Of a stretch of 64,000 bases of DNA, positions 43,801-57,800 are shown piece after piece. Within the stretch, counting starts at the first letter, position 1; every line of letters begins with the position of its first letter. The position numbers and the translations under genes are program-made. A model generated the notes under the pieces. It made no database searches. It saw only the letters and a program-made list of their open reading frames with translations, and was not told where the DNA came from. The DNA is from Warburgia ugandensis. Lineage: Eukaryota > Streptophyta > Magnoliopsida > Canellales > Canellaceae. The DNA is taken from positions 31,507,437 to 31,571,436 of the forward strand of contig CP141138.1 in the NCBI GenBank assembly GCA_035236585.1, in the 5' to 3' direction.

Positions 43801-45781
43801 TGTTCTATCGCAACAAGACGAACTTTACCTAGAATGGGAATAGACCAACTATTAAATCTTGGATGAAAATTTCTTTTATGTATTTCTTTGGGTGATCTAT
43901 TCTTGACAACTTCTTCCCAACTCCTTTTATTATAACAATATACAAGACTTTAAGTGCATAACTTTTCTTAAGCTAGAGAAAGAAACATTAAATTCTGAAC
44001 CAGCTAAGCAAAGGGCTACTGCTACTGCTGATAGGGCAGGGCACTTTCTAATGTGAGGAGAACTGGAGCAATAGTGTCTACTTCATTTCTGGCCAAAGTC
44101 AGCTCTTATGCCTGTTACACTCATTATGCAGGATAGTACCTTCAAGCACTATATTAGTTTAATAAAGTAGTTAAGTGGACAGTTGACTTGTTTTTCCCTT
44201 TCTGTGACACCTTGTGTTTTCTAAACCTTTTCCCAATTACATATAATAATAATAATTTGTTTTATAAAATAGGCGGGATCCTTGAAAATAAAATCTCATA
44301 ATTAACATACATAATGCAGCGTTCAAGAGAAGTGTCCAAAAGAAAACCCCGAGGGTCATCCAAGATCCAAAACCACAGCAATAAACAAAAATCAAGTCGT
44401 CGATACGTTGAGCATGTTCAATCTAAAACCACGACAAATCAACATAGTCGTGAAAAGACAGTAATAATAACATGTCCAAAATCCCCCTAGTTCCATCCAT
44501 GTTCACCACATCGTACACACATCACTAAGTAAAGGTACACTATACGAATAGTGTGGGTCCAATTTATGCAAAATATCAACATCCATGTACAGCCCAAAAA
44601 GTCTATCCACAAGTCGAAGAGACATACACTAATTGGTCCTTGAAGCACAAAAAGGCAGATGGTCCTCGAAGTCCTCGTTCAATCAACGCTGCTCCACCTA
44701 CTTTCCCTTAGCACTATCGCGCTCCAAATCCTCTCTTCATAAAAATTTCGTCTTCGAAATTCTTTCTATGTTATTCTTCAACAATTTTAAAAATATCCCC
44801 ATATCATAAGATCTACATATCATTAAAAGATAACGCTATAGGTGAAGAAATTGCACTTCTTCAAATTTTTGAACAGGTTCTGTTCTCTCAAAGTCTAGAG
44901 CACTTGCTGAAGATGACTTAAATGCTCCTCTTGATTTTGTTGTATAGAAGAATATTATCAAAGTAAACAACCACAAATTTTTCACTAAAAGGTCTAAAGA
45001 AATGAATCATCAAACAAAGTGTTGGGAACGTTGGATAAACCAAAAGGCATAACCGGCCAATCGTAAAATCCATCTATAGTTTTAAAAGCCGTCTTCCATT
45101 CATCACTTGCCCTCATTCAAATTTGATGGTACTCACTAAGAAGATCAATCTGTGAAAAAGTAGTAGTTCCATGGAGTTGATCTAGTCGATCATCAAGGCA
45201 AGGGTTAGGGAAACAATAATCGATTGTAATCTTGTTCCTTGCCCTATTGTCAATGCACATTCTTCATGTTCTATCCTTCTTTGGTACAAGAAGGGCAGAT
45301 ACTGCACACGGACTCATGCTTTCTAGAACTAAACCTTTAGCAATCAATTCATTGACATGTCTTTGTGGTTTTCATGCTCTATAGGACTCATTCAATATGC
45401 AGCCTTGTTAGGAATGCCGTATATCTCTTATAGGTGGTAAACCATTAAGAATTTTTTCAGAAAATACATCATCACATTTGGCAAGTAAAGTTTGTACAAT
45501 CAATGGTTTTACCTTTTTTTTTAATCATTATCTATCATATTAATGGAATGTGCAGCATTCAAAACTTCAATAAACAGATCAATCTTATGTTTGCTGCTCA
45601 AGTGAACTACGTCGGATGCTTTAGAAGAAATCTCCAGTTTTAATGGTTTCAAAATAATTTCCTCGCTATTGCAAACAAAAGAGTGAGTATTCTTAAACAT
45701 CATGTTAGACGTTCCTACTATATTGCCAAGGATATCCTAATAGTAACTGATATGCATCCATTGGAATTATATCACACCAAA

Positions 45782-45814
<33 letters not shown>

Positions 45815-48800
45815 CAAGACCTTATCCCAATTAGGGGTCGGCCACATGAATCTTATTCCTTCATTCCACTCTATTAAATACCATGGCTTCATTTAGTCCC
45901 AAAGTTTTTAAGTCTTTCCTCACCACTTCTATCCACTTTCTTTTGGGCCTTCTCCTTGCCCTTTTAGAACCTTCAACTTGTATTGCCTCACTTCTTCTAA
46001 CTGGTGCCATTGTTGGTCTCCTTTGAACATGTCCAAACCATCTAAGTCTAATCTCTCTCATCTTGTTACCTATTGGTGCTATCCCTAAATTTCTTCTAAT
46101 ATTTTTATTTCTAATTCTATCCTTTCTTGTCTTACCACTCATCCATCTCAACATCCTCATTTCTACGACACTCATCCTATGAGCATGATATTCCTTAACT
46201 GCTCAACACTCTGATCCATAGAGCATGGCTGGCCTTATAGCCATCCTATAGAATTTTTCCTTTAGTTTGAGTGGCACCCGCCGATCACATAAAACACCCG
46301 ATGCACATCTCCATTTGTTCTAACCCGCTTGGATTCTTTGGATAACCTCCCTCTCAATCTCTCCACTCTCATGGATCAATGATACTAAGTATCGAAAGTG
46401 GTCTCTCATGGGGATCTCTTGGTTATCAATCTTGATTGGTGTTCCACTCCTACTCTCCTTGCTAAAATTACATTCCATATATTCTGTCTTAGTTCGACTA
46501 ATTTTAAATCCTTTCGATTCTAATGCTTCTCTCCATAACTCTATCTTTATGTTTACACCCTCCCTTGTCTCATCAAGTAGGACTATATCATCTGCAAATA
46601 GCATGCACCAGGGAATCTCCTCATGCAGATGTTTTGTTAACTCATCCATAACTAATATGAAAAGGTATGGACTCAATGCCGATCTTTGGTGGAATCCGAC
46701 AGTGACAGGAAAATCACCAATCACGCCACTAGTGGTTTTAACATTTGTTATTGCTCCCTCATACATATCTTTAATTATGTCTATATACCCCTGAGAAACC
46801 CCTTTATCACCCAACACTCTCCATATTAACTCTCTAAGGACTCTATCATAAGCTTTCTCTAAGTTAATAAAGACCATGTGCAGGTCTTTTCTCCTCTCCA
46901 TATATTTCTCTACTAATTGTCTTAGTAAGAAAATAGCTTCCATGGTAGACCTCCTAAGCATGAAACCAAACTGATTCTTCGATACACTTGTTTCATGTCG
47001 TAACCTCTTCTCAATCACTCTTTCAAAAAGTTTCATGGTGTGGCTCATAAGTTTGATCCCTCGATAATTAGTGCAGCTCTGAATGTCTCCTTTATTCTTA
47101 TAGATTGGTACAATAGTGCTTTTCCTCCACTCATCAGGCATTTTCTTTGATTTTATGATCTTGTTAAACAACTTGGTCAACCAAACTACCCCAATATCTC
47201 CCATATGCTTCCAAACCTCTATTGGTATACCATCAGGCCCCATGGCCTTTCCTGATTTCATCTTTCTCAAGGCCCCTTTTACTTCAAGTATTCTAATCCT
47301 ATGTTCATATCTATAATATCCAGTGTTATTTAGATTTATAGTATTTTCAATTCCTATATTCTCAGGGCTATTGTCATTTAACAATTTTTGAAAGTATATT
47401 TCCCACCTTTGTTTGATCTCATCATCTTTGACTAATACCCTTTGATCATCGCTTCTAATGCACCTAACATGCTCTAAGTCCTTTGCCTTCTGTTCTCTTA
47501 CTTTTGCAAGTTTAAACACATCTTTCTCATCTTCTCTTGTTCCTAGTCTATTATAGAGCTCATCATATGCTTTAAGTTTAGCCTCACTTACTATTCTCTT
47601 AGCAACGTTTTTAGCATTCTTATATTGTTCATAATTTTCATTATTTCTAATCTTCTGCCATGCTTTAAACACATTCGCTTTTCTTTAATAGTTTTTTGCA
47701 TTGTTTCATTCCACCACCATGTTTCCTTTGTTAATAGCCTTTTACCTTTAGATACTCCTAAGACATCTTTTGCCACTTTCTTAATGGAGTTAGCCATATA
47801 AGTCCACATGGTATTTACTTCTGTTTCATAGTTCCAATTTCCTTCTACCATCAACTTATTTTTGAATGAGGTTATTTTCTCTCCTTTTAAGTTCCACCAC
47901 TTAGTTTTTGGATGTGTATTAAGTTCAGTTCTTTTACTCCATCTTTTGATATGAATATCCATAACCATTAACCTGTGTGGTGAGGTTAAACTCTCACCGG
48001 GTATCACCTTACAATCCTTACATATAGATCGTTCATTATTCCTAAGTAGAAAAAAGTCTATTTGGCTTTTATGAAGTCCACTTTTAAAGGTTATTAAGTG
48101 CTCATCCCTCTTCTTAAAGAGTGTATTTGCAATGGATAGGTTATATGACAAAGCTAAATCGAGGATATTCTCCCCCATCTCATTTCGTTCACCTATATCA
48201 TACCCTCCGTGTATGCTCCTATAAATATCGCCTCAGTGTTGGGAATTTCTTATATGACTCCCTCCATATCTTCTCAAAATTGTCTCTTAATTATATCTTG
48301 TAACCTTACTTGTGGTGCATATGCGCACTTATAATATTTATAATCAGCTCTCCTAAAATCATTTTTATTATTATAATTCTATTACTGAGTCTTTTAACGT
48401 CCACAACTTTATCCTTTAATTCCATATCCACTATTATTCCTACGTACCATAATTTATACCTATCTATTTCTCTAGCTTTAACCCCTTTCCACTTTGGTTT
48501 CTTGGATACAAGCGATGTTGACTCTCCTACGTTTCATCGTGTCTACTAACTCCAAACTCTTACCTGTCAGTGTCCCTATATTCCATGTAGCAATGCGAAT
48601 CTTATGTTTTGGAGATACCCTATTTACTATCGCCTTTCTCGACCTCTATGGTATGAACCCCTGTCCACTTTTCATTGCACTTGGGTTCTGATGCAGCGCG
48701 TTGCTTCCGAGGGGACGCTCTAGCAGCCCTTACCCATTTTTCACTACACTTAGGATTCGATGTAGCACGTCGCTTTTGGGAGAACGCCTTAGCAACCCTT

Positions 48801-51800
48801 GCCTATTTTTCACCGCATCCGGGATCCGATGCAGCCCGTCGCTTATGGGGAATGCCCTAGCTTGAGCAAATGTCATTTTTCGATTCATGTCATGTTTGGG
48901 TTGCCATAGTTTTTAAAAAGCTGAAGATGATTTTCATTAAAATCATTAAAATCATCTTCAGCTTCACCCTTGCCGGCTGGCTACCTGACGCAAGGGTGGC
49001 CATATTTTAAGAAGCTGAAGATGATTTTCATTTCTTCCTCACAGACTAATATACAAATGCATATTTATTTGTAAGAAAGAAATAATAGAATCATCTTCAA
49101 CTTCTCCATTGCCGGCTGGCTACCTGACACAAGGGTTGCTATCTTTTAATAAGCTGGAGATAATTTTCATTTCTTCCTCACAAACTAATATACAAATGCA
49201 TATTCATTTGTAAGAAAGAAATAATAGAATCATCTTCAACTTCCCCCTTGCCGGCTGGCACCTGACGCAAGACCCTCCTTTTTTAGCTGGGCTTGGGACC
49301 GGCATTGGCGGAGTTGATGTCCCTTGTCTTGAATTATCTTGATTTGATGTCCCTTGTCTAGCCACTTAAGCTTGTAAGGTTGAGGATGGGGCTTCATTTT
49401 CAACTTCAATTTATTCACCAACTCTGTAGAAGCTACATTCTCATAAGCACCACTATCAATTATAACATCACATACCTTTCTATGGAATGTGCATCTTGTG
49501 TGAACGATGGTGTAGTGTAGTGATAGATCAATTGATAGAAACAACAGTATTATGAGGAATTCCAATTGATAATGTTCAGTTACAGAGATTCATTGAAAAG
49601 TAATGCAAACAAATAGCTACAATACTCTCTGTATTGGATAACAGGGAAATGCTTCTCAAGAAGCAAAAATTAGACCCTAGCTTTCGAGGAGCTAGAACCT
49701 CCTACTTCTTGTCTTTTCCTCTTGCGCCATTGTCTCTTTTATTGACTCTTCCTCTTTTCCCTCCCAATCTCCCGCTCTCACAGATTCTCCTTGATCTTCT
49801 CTAATTGAATTCCATAACCAACTTATTCTCCATGTGCTAGCTGTCCTCATTCTTCCCAAATAACAGAAGCCTTCTGCTGCTTATGTCAATTGCTGCATGA
49901 ATCAGCCCTTATTGAGTAGAACTTCCCAAAATAACCCTGAGATGCAACAGATGTAAACCCCCCCTGCTGGTTTGAGTTGGGGGACATGGAAAGACCGGAT
50001 GGAGTTTGGCATGCTGTATTAGCTCTAGATGATAAGCCACCTGTCCAATCTTCTCAAGTATGGCATAGGGTCCATAATTATGAGGATGTAGTTTCTTATT
50101 GAGCTGTGTTGACAAGGACTTGAGGTGGTAGGAGTGAAGCTTCAAATAGACAATCCCCTAGCTGGAAAGTGAGATTTTGACGGCAAATCAACTTGGTTCT
50201 TCATACAAGTTTGTGCTGCCTCCAAGTTTTGTTAGAACCGAATCACAAGCAACCACCTTTTGATTAACCTCTTCCACAAGGATTCACCCCCAGTGAATGT
50301 CAATAAGGTGGGAGGGTATCATTCTTGCAGAGCTCTGATAAGTAGTGTTATACTAGTATTCTGCCCAACATATCCAAGCAAGCCATGATTTAGGCTTGTT
50401 GCCAATGAAGCAATGTAGATACATTTCCCAATAGTGGTTGACCACCTCAATCTGTCCATCTATTTGGGGATGATAAACTGAGCTCATCTTTAATGAAGTT
50501 CCAACCTGTTTAAAAAGCTTAGACCAGAAATGGCTCATGAATACATGATCATGATTGGAGACAATTGACTGGGGATAATCATGTAGCCTGATAGTTTCCT
50601 TGATAAAGGGTATGTGCCACATCTTTTGCTGTGTAAGGGAGGCTGCAAAGAAGGAAGTGATTGAATTTGGAGAGGCGATCGACAACGACTAACAAAGTCT
50701 CAAATCTGTGGGCTTTAGGCAGACCACTAATGAAGTCCATGGACAAATCATTCCAAAATAGTTCAGGAATAGGAAGGGGTTGAAGTGGCCCAGTCGGCTT
50801 TGTAGGACCTTACTTGTTCCTTTGACATATGTCACATGTAAAGATAAATTTCTGAATATCCTGGCTTATCCCTTCCCAATGGAGCACCCTGGAGATATGC
50901 TTATAGGTGTGTATGAAACCATAATGCCCCTATCCTGGTGTGGAACGGAACCCATGCAAGAATGCTATAATGCGAGGTGAAGATTTTTGAATAAACAATG
51001 ACCAATCTACCATGGAATAGTAGGAGACCTTGTTTGAGGGTGTATCCCGGGTGACTATCTTGATTTACCAAGAGGTCTTGAATAATATTGCTAAGTTAGG
51101 GGTCACTTTGTATCTCATCAGTTAGTGAATCCAAATGAGCACACCGGGCAACCGAGATAGCAACGAGTTGAAGTAGTGGGTCGTGTTCCCCTTTGGGATG
51201 GGAGGAAGGCTGCAGTGGAGCTGTCTTACATGCCTGATCATTATTGGAGTCAGAGGCATGAAACTGTTGGCGCCTAGACCAAGCGTCAGCCACTCTCTTT
51301 TTAGATCCTGGCTTGTTTTGGATTACAAAATCAACCCAATGAGATTTGTTAACCATTTTTGTTGTTCTTCATTAAGTAGCCACTGATCCATTAGAAATCT
51401 AAGTCTTTTTTGATTGGTGTGGATAACAAAATGATGGCCAAAGAGGTAATGTCGCCATTTGTGTATTGCTATGACTATGGTCATAAGTTCCATTTCATAA
51501 ACTAACTTAGACTGAGATCTATGGAGTTGCTAGGCATAAAAAGTCACTGGCCATGTGACTCGGCTTCAAGTAGGTGCAGTGACTTAAGTCGCACTGCGAT
51601 TAGTCACGCGCCTGGATGCGCCTTGCGCTTTGCGCCTAATGTGCCCCCGATTCTAGGTGCAGCGATAGGCACTTAAAACCCTACTTTGGTTTTTTTTTTC
51701 TTTCTTCATTCTTCTTCTTCCCCATTCCACTGCTTCCTTTCTGAACGAGTAATCTTCCATCCTTCCTTTCTGAACGCCTAATCTTCCATCCAAGCAATTG

Positions 51801-54800
51801 AGGTAAGATTATAACTTTTATCTGCTTTCCTTTTTTGTTTTTTTTCTAAAAATATGGTAAAACTAGTATCGTTTTTCCATTTTTTTTGCATAATGCTTCA
51901 TTTTTCTTTGAAAACTCAACATATGTATACTCTAGAGGTAAAAGCAAAAACTCCATTTCATACCATCCGTTTTCATTGATTTAGTGTATTATGCACTATA
52001 TTTTTAGTTTTCTGTATTTTTTTTTCTTGAAAATGTAAAATACATCAGTAATTCGTATTTTTTTCATTTTTTTAAAGCAAATATGCATATTCTCACTATC
52101 ATAATGCTAAAAACAACTAACTCATGAGCTTAATTGACTATTTTTGTTATTGTCCTTTTTTTTCTGCTTTTGTAGCAAATGTGTAAGTGTCATCATAGGA
52201 ATGCTAAAAACAACTTATCAATAGAATCTTTTGATGTTTTTTCTTACTGTTTTATTTTTTTTTTCCCATTAACAACAATAATTTTTTTTTTTTTTTTTGT
52301 TCTATTTGTTTGCAGGTTTCCTCTTCTAAATCTCTGATTGCGTGATTTGTTTCCATTCCACTCTAGTAGTTTCTTGTATTCCTATTTCCTATTGATACTA
52401 CAATATGTCATCATCAAGGGGCTCCACCAATGCTTCTTTTAGAGTAATGCATCCAGTGTAAGAATATGCAGAGGCACGGGATCTAAATGATAAAAATTTG
52501 GTATGGTGCAAGCTTTGTGAGAATAATCCCTCCCTACTAGGCTGCTACTCCTTGTTTGATTGTTTATTGTATTTGTATGTTTCTCAAGTCTCAACTTACT
52601 TCTTTGTATATAACTGTATGATTGATTGATTGTTTGATTTAGCTTTAGGTCCTTAGGTTGTTATCGTTGACAAGTATTTATTTCATCATCATCATCATCA
52701 AGACCTTATCCCAATTAGGGGTCGGCCACATGAATCTTATTCCTCCATTCCACTCTATTAAATACCATGGCTTCATTTAGTCCCAAAGTTTTTAAATCTT
52801 TCCTCACCACTTCTATCCACGTTCTTTTGGGCCTTCCCCTTGCCCTTTTAGAACCTTCAACTTGTATTGCCTCACTCCTTCTAACTGGTGCCGTTGTTGG
52901 CCTCCTTTGAACATGTCCAAACCATCTAAGTCTAATCTCCCTCATCTTGTTACCTATTGGTGCTATCCCTAAATTTCTTCTAATATTTTCATTTCTAATT
53001 CTATCCTTTCTTGTCTTACCACTCATCCATCTCAACATCCTCATTTCTCGCAACACTCACCTATGAGTATGATGTTCCTTAACCGCCCAACACTCGATCC
53101 ATAGAGCATGGCCGGCCTTATAGCCATCCTATAGAATTTTCCCTTTAGTTTGAGTGGCACCCGCCGATCACATAAAACCCCCGATGCACATCTCCATTTG
53201 TTCCAACCCGCTTGGATTCTCTCGGGTGACCTCCCTCTCAATCTCTCCACTCTCATGGATCAATGATCCTAAGTATCTAAGTGGTCTCTCATGGGGACCT
53301 CTTGGTTATCAATCTTGACCGGTGCTCCACTCCTACTCTCCTTGCTAAAATTACATTCCATATATTCTCGTCTTAGTTCTATTAATTTTAAATCCTTTTG
53401 ATTCTACTCGCTTCTCTCCATAGCTCTAGCTTTATGTTGACACCCTCCCTTGTCTCATCAAGTAGGACTATATCGTCTCGCAAATAGCATGCACCAGGGA
53501 ATCTCCTCATGCGTATGTTTTGTTAACTCATCCATAACTAATGTGAAAAGGTATGGACTTAATGCCGATCCTTGGTGCAATCCGACAAAGGACAGAAAAT
53601 CACCGACCACGCCACTAGTGGTCTTAACATTTATTCTTGCTCCCTCATACATATCTTTAATTATGTCTATATACCCCGAGAAACCCCTTTAACACCTAAC
53701 ACCCTCCATATTAACTCTCTGTGGACTCTATCATAAGCCTTCTCTAAGTCAATAAAGACCATGTGTAGGTCTTTTCTCCTCTCCCTATATTTCTCTACTA
53801 ATTGTCTTAGTAAGAAAATAGCTTCCATGGTAGACCTCCTGTGCATGAAACCAAACCGATTCTCCGATACACTTGTTTCATGTCGTAGCCTCTTCTCAAT
53901 GACTCTTTCAAAAAGTTTCATGGTGTGGCTCATAAGTTTGATCCCTCGATAATTAGTGCGACTCTGAATGTCTCCTTTATTCTTATAGATTGGTACAATA
54001 GAGCTTTTCCTCCACTCATCGCATTTTCTTTGATTTTATAATCTTGTTAAACAACTTGGTCAACCAAACTACCCCAATATCTCCCATATGCTTCCAAACC
54101 TCTATTGGTATACCATCGTGCCCCATGGCCTTTCCCGATTTCATCTTTCTCAAGGCCTCTTTTACTTCAAGCATTTTAATCCTACGTTCATATCTATAAT
54201 ATCCAAGTGTTATTTAGATTTATAGTATTTTCAATTCCTCTATTCTCGTGGCCATTGTCATTTAGCAATTTTTGGAAGTAGATTTCCCACCTTTGTTTGA
54301 TCTCGGCGTCTTTGACTAATACCCTTTGATCATCGCTTCTAATGCACCTAACATGCTCTAAGTCCTTACTCTTCGTTCTCTTACCTTTGCAAGTTTAAAC
54401 ACATCTTTCTCACCTTCTCTTGTTCCTACCATTATAGAGCTCATCATATGCTTTAAGTTTAGCCTCACTTACTATTCTCTTAGCAACGTTTTTAGCATTC
54501 TTATATTGTTCATAGTTTTCATTATTTCTAATCTTCTCGCCATGCTTTAAAATGCATTCGTTTTTCTTTAATAGCTTTTTGCACTTGTTTCATTCCACCA
54601 CCATGTTTCCTTTGTTAATAGCCTTTTACCTTTAGATACTCCTAAGACATCTTTTGCCACTTTCTTAATGGACTCACCATATTAGTCCACATGGTATTTA
54701 CTGCTTTCATAATTCCAATTTCCTTCTACCATCAACTTATTTTTGAATGAGGTTATTTTCTCTCCTTTTAAGTTCCACCACTTAGTTTTTGGATGTGTAT

Positions 54801-57800
54801 TAAGTTCGGTTCTTTTACTCCATCTTTTGATATGAATATCCATAACCATTAACCTATGTTGTGAGGTTAAACTCTCACCGGTATCACCTTACAATCCTTA
54901 CATATAGATCGTTCATTATTCCTAAGTAGAAAAAAGTCTATTTGGCTTTTATGAAGTCCACTTTTAAAGGTTATTAAGTGTTCATCCCTCTTCTTAAAGA
55001 GTGTATTTGCAATGGATAGATTATATGACAAAGCAAAATCGAGGATATTCTCCCCCATCTCGTTTCGTTCACCTATACCATACCCTCCGTGTATTCTATC
55101 ATATCCTTCCTTATCTTTTCCTACATGGCCATTTAAGTCTGCTCCTATAAATATTCCCTCAGTGTTGGGAATTTTTGCATGACTCCCTCCATATCTTCCC
55201 AAAACTGTCTCTTAATTATATCTTGTAGCCCTACTTGTGGTGCATATGCACTTATAATATTTATAATCTGCTCTCCTAGAATCATTTTTATTATTATTAT
55301 TCTATCACTGATTCTTTTAACGTCCACAACTTTATTCTTTAATTCCTTATCCACTATTATTCCTACGCCATTTCTATTATTTTCCTTTCCTACGTACCAT
55401 AATTTATACCCATCTATTTCTCTAGCTTTAGCCCCTTTCCACTTGGTTTCTTGGATACAAGCGATGTTGACTCTCCTACGTTTTATCGTGTCTACTAACT
55501 CCAAACTCTTACCTGTCAATGTCCCTATATTCCATGTAGCGATGCGAATCTTATGATTTGGAGATTCCCTATTTACTATCGCCTTTCTCGACCTCCATGG
55601 TATGAACCCATGTCCACTTTTCACTGCACTGGTTCTCGATGCTCCGCGTCGCTTCCGAGGGGACGCTCTAGCAGCCCTTGCCCATTTTTCACTACACCCG
55701 GGATCCGATGTAGCGCGTCGCTTCTGGGAGAACGCCCTAGCAACCCTTGCCTATTTTTCACCGCATCCGGGATCCGATGCAACGCGTCGCTTATGGGGAA
55801 CGCCCTAGCTTGAGCGAATTTCAGATTTCGATTCATGTCATGTTGGGGTTGCCATAGTTTTAAAAGCTGAAGATGATTTTCATTAAAATCATGGAAATCA
55901 TTACAATCATTAAAATCATTAAAATCATTAAAATCATCTTCAGCTTCACCCTTGCCGGCTGGCTACCGTTGACAAGTATTTATTTATATATTTATATTTC
56001 TATGTTTTTCTATTTTTTGGATTTTTTTTGCAATTTTTAGATTTAATCTGAATTTTTTCTTTTTTTAAATATTTAAATTCCTTAATTTTGCACCTTGACA
56101 TCTAGACGCGCCTTGTCCCTTTAGGCACAAGTTGCACCCCTTGCGCTTGTGAATACATAGACTGAGATCAACTTCTTGCATTCTATGTAGTTAAAGGCAC
56201 ACTTAGACGCTAGTCGACAGGTAAGCGCCTGGGAGGGGGCCAGGCACAGAGGAAATGAGGCGCGGTTGCCTAGGTGAGTGCCTGGGTGTGCCTGGGTGCC
56301 CCTTTCAGGCGCGCCCCCTACTCCAGGCGCAGACCACTTAACCCAATAACTTATAAACCTCATTTTTTTATTTTTTTTCACCTTCTAACCCTATTTTCAA
56401 TCTTCCAACCTCCTGAGAAGGTGAAAACGACCATTCCTCTTCGATCTTTCACAAATCTAAGCAAAAAAAGGTATGGATTTATGAATTTTAGCATGTGTAT
56501 ACAGTTTCTATAAAAACGTAAAAACTAGTACCATTTTTTCAAATTTTTTGTTTTTTGTTAACTATTTTCCATAGATCTTGATGGGTTTTAGTTCTATATG
56601 TATAAGAAAACATTCCATTTGAGTTTTATACTTCCTTGCTCTAGATTTGAGTTCGTTTTTAGGTTTTTTACTGTTTTTCCCAAAAAATCATTTATGGAAA
56701 TAAAAAAAGTCGTCGTTTTTTCTTATTTCTTCATTGAAACGTATTTCTATCCACATATATAGCTTTCCCATGCTTGTGTCTTCATGTGTGATAATTTTTT
56801 CATCTTTTTTTTTTTTTTTGTAATTTAGGGTTATTTTTTTAATTTTTCCAAAAAAAAAGTTACGAAAATTAAGAAAAAATTGTTCTTTTTTTATATTTAT
56901 TAGTTAATACCTATTCTTGTCCACATATATAGCTTACTCATGCTTGTATCTTCATGTATGATGTACTTTTCATGCTTTTTTTGTATTGTAGTGTTATTTT
57001 GTTCAATTTTTCTGAAAATAAAACTTACGAAAATTAGAAAAAAATTGTTTTATTTATATTTATTAGTTAATACCTATTCTTATATACATATATAGCTTTC
57101 CCATGCTTGTGTCTTCATGTATGCTGTATTTTTCATGCTTTTTTTGTATTTTAGTGTTATTTTTAGCTAATTTTTAATTATGAAAAATAAAATTTTGCGC
57201 CTCAGGCTCCAAGCGCCGCCTAGTCGTGCCTAGGAGCCCCAGGATCTAGGCGCACCCCTTTGCGCCTCGCGCCTTTAACTACATAGCTTGCATTAGGACA
57301 ACACCAATTCCTTTGTCAGATGTATCAGTTTCCAATACAAAGGTTTTGGAAAAATCAGGTACGGCCAATACAAGAACAGTTGTCATGGCATCTTTCAATG
57401 CATCAGATGCTGTTTGGGCTTCCAATGACCACATGAAGTTGTCCTTCTTGAGTAACTTAGTGGAGTAGGGATGGACCATAATTCCTCATGAACTTTGTAT
57501 AACAACCTGTAAGCTCCAAAAATCCTCGAAGTGCTTTGGTGTCGTTAGGAATGGGCCAGGAAAGCATAAAATCTATCTTGGAGGTATTAGCTACTACTCC
57601 ATATGCAGAAATAACGTGCCCTAAGTATTCCAATGAGGGCTGCGCAAACAAGTACTTCCTTCTATTTGCAATTAGCTGGTGTTTCCCAAGTATTTGTAAG
57701 ACAATTGTGATGTGCTCGAGGTGCAAAGTGAAATTGTAGCTATAAATTAGGATATCATCAAAGAAGATGAGGACGAACTTACGTAGATGGGGTCGGAATA

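Larger units (their letters stand above)
51511..56168 (+). mobile_element. hAT DNA transposon T1 with 8-bp target duplication, interrupted by LINE R4
   Basis: The element at 51519-56160 is flanked by actgagat at 51511-51518 and 56161-56168, the 8-bp duplication of hAT. Its left end, ctatggagttgctaggc, is a diverged form of T2's end ctatgtagttaaaggc. Its right end closes with acatag. Both subterminal regions are rich in gcgcct/aggcgc, as in many plant hAT elements. Without LINE R4 it is about 1.34 kb. A BED zinc-finger remnant lies at 52405-52560, but no catalytic domain remains, so it is non-autonomous. A 29-bp tandem duplication lies at 51733-51790. Confidence 0.85.

Noticed and set aside
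45861-46175. Separate zinc-finger-like host protein with [10 protein letters not shown]
   Set aside because: The same segment occurs in all four RTE LINE copies right after RT; it is the LINE C-terminal domain.
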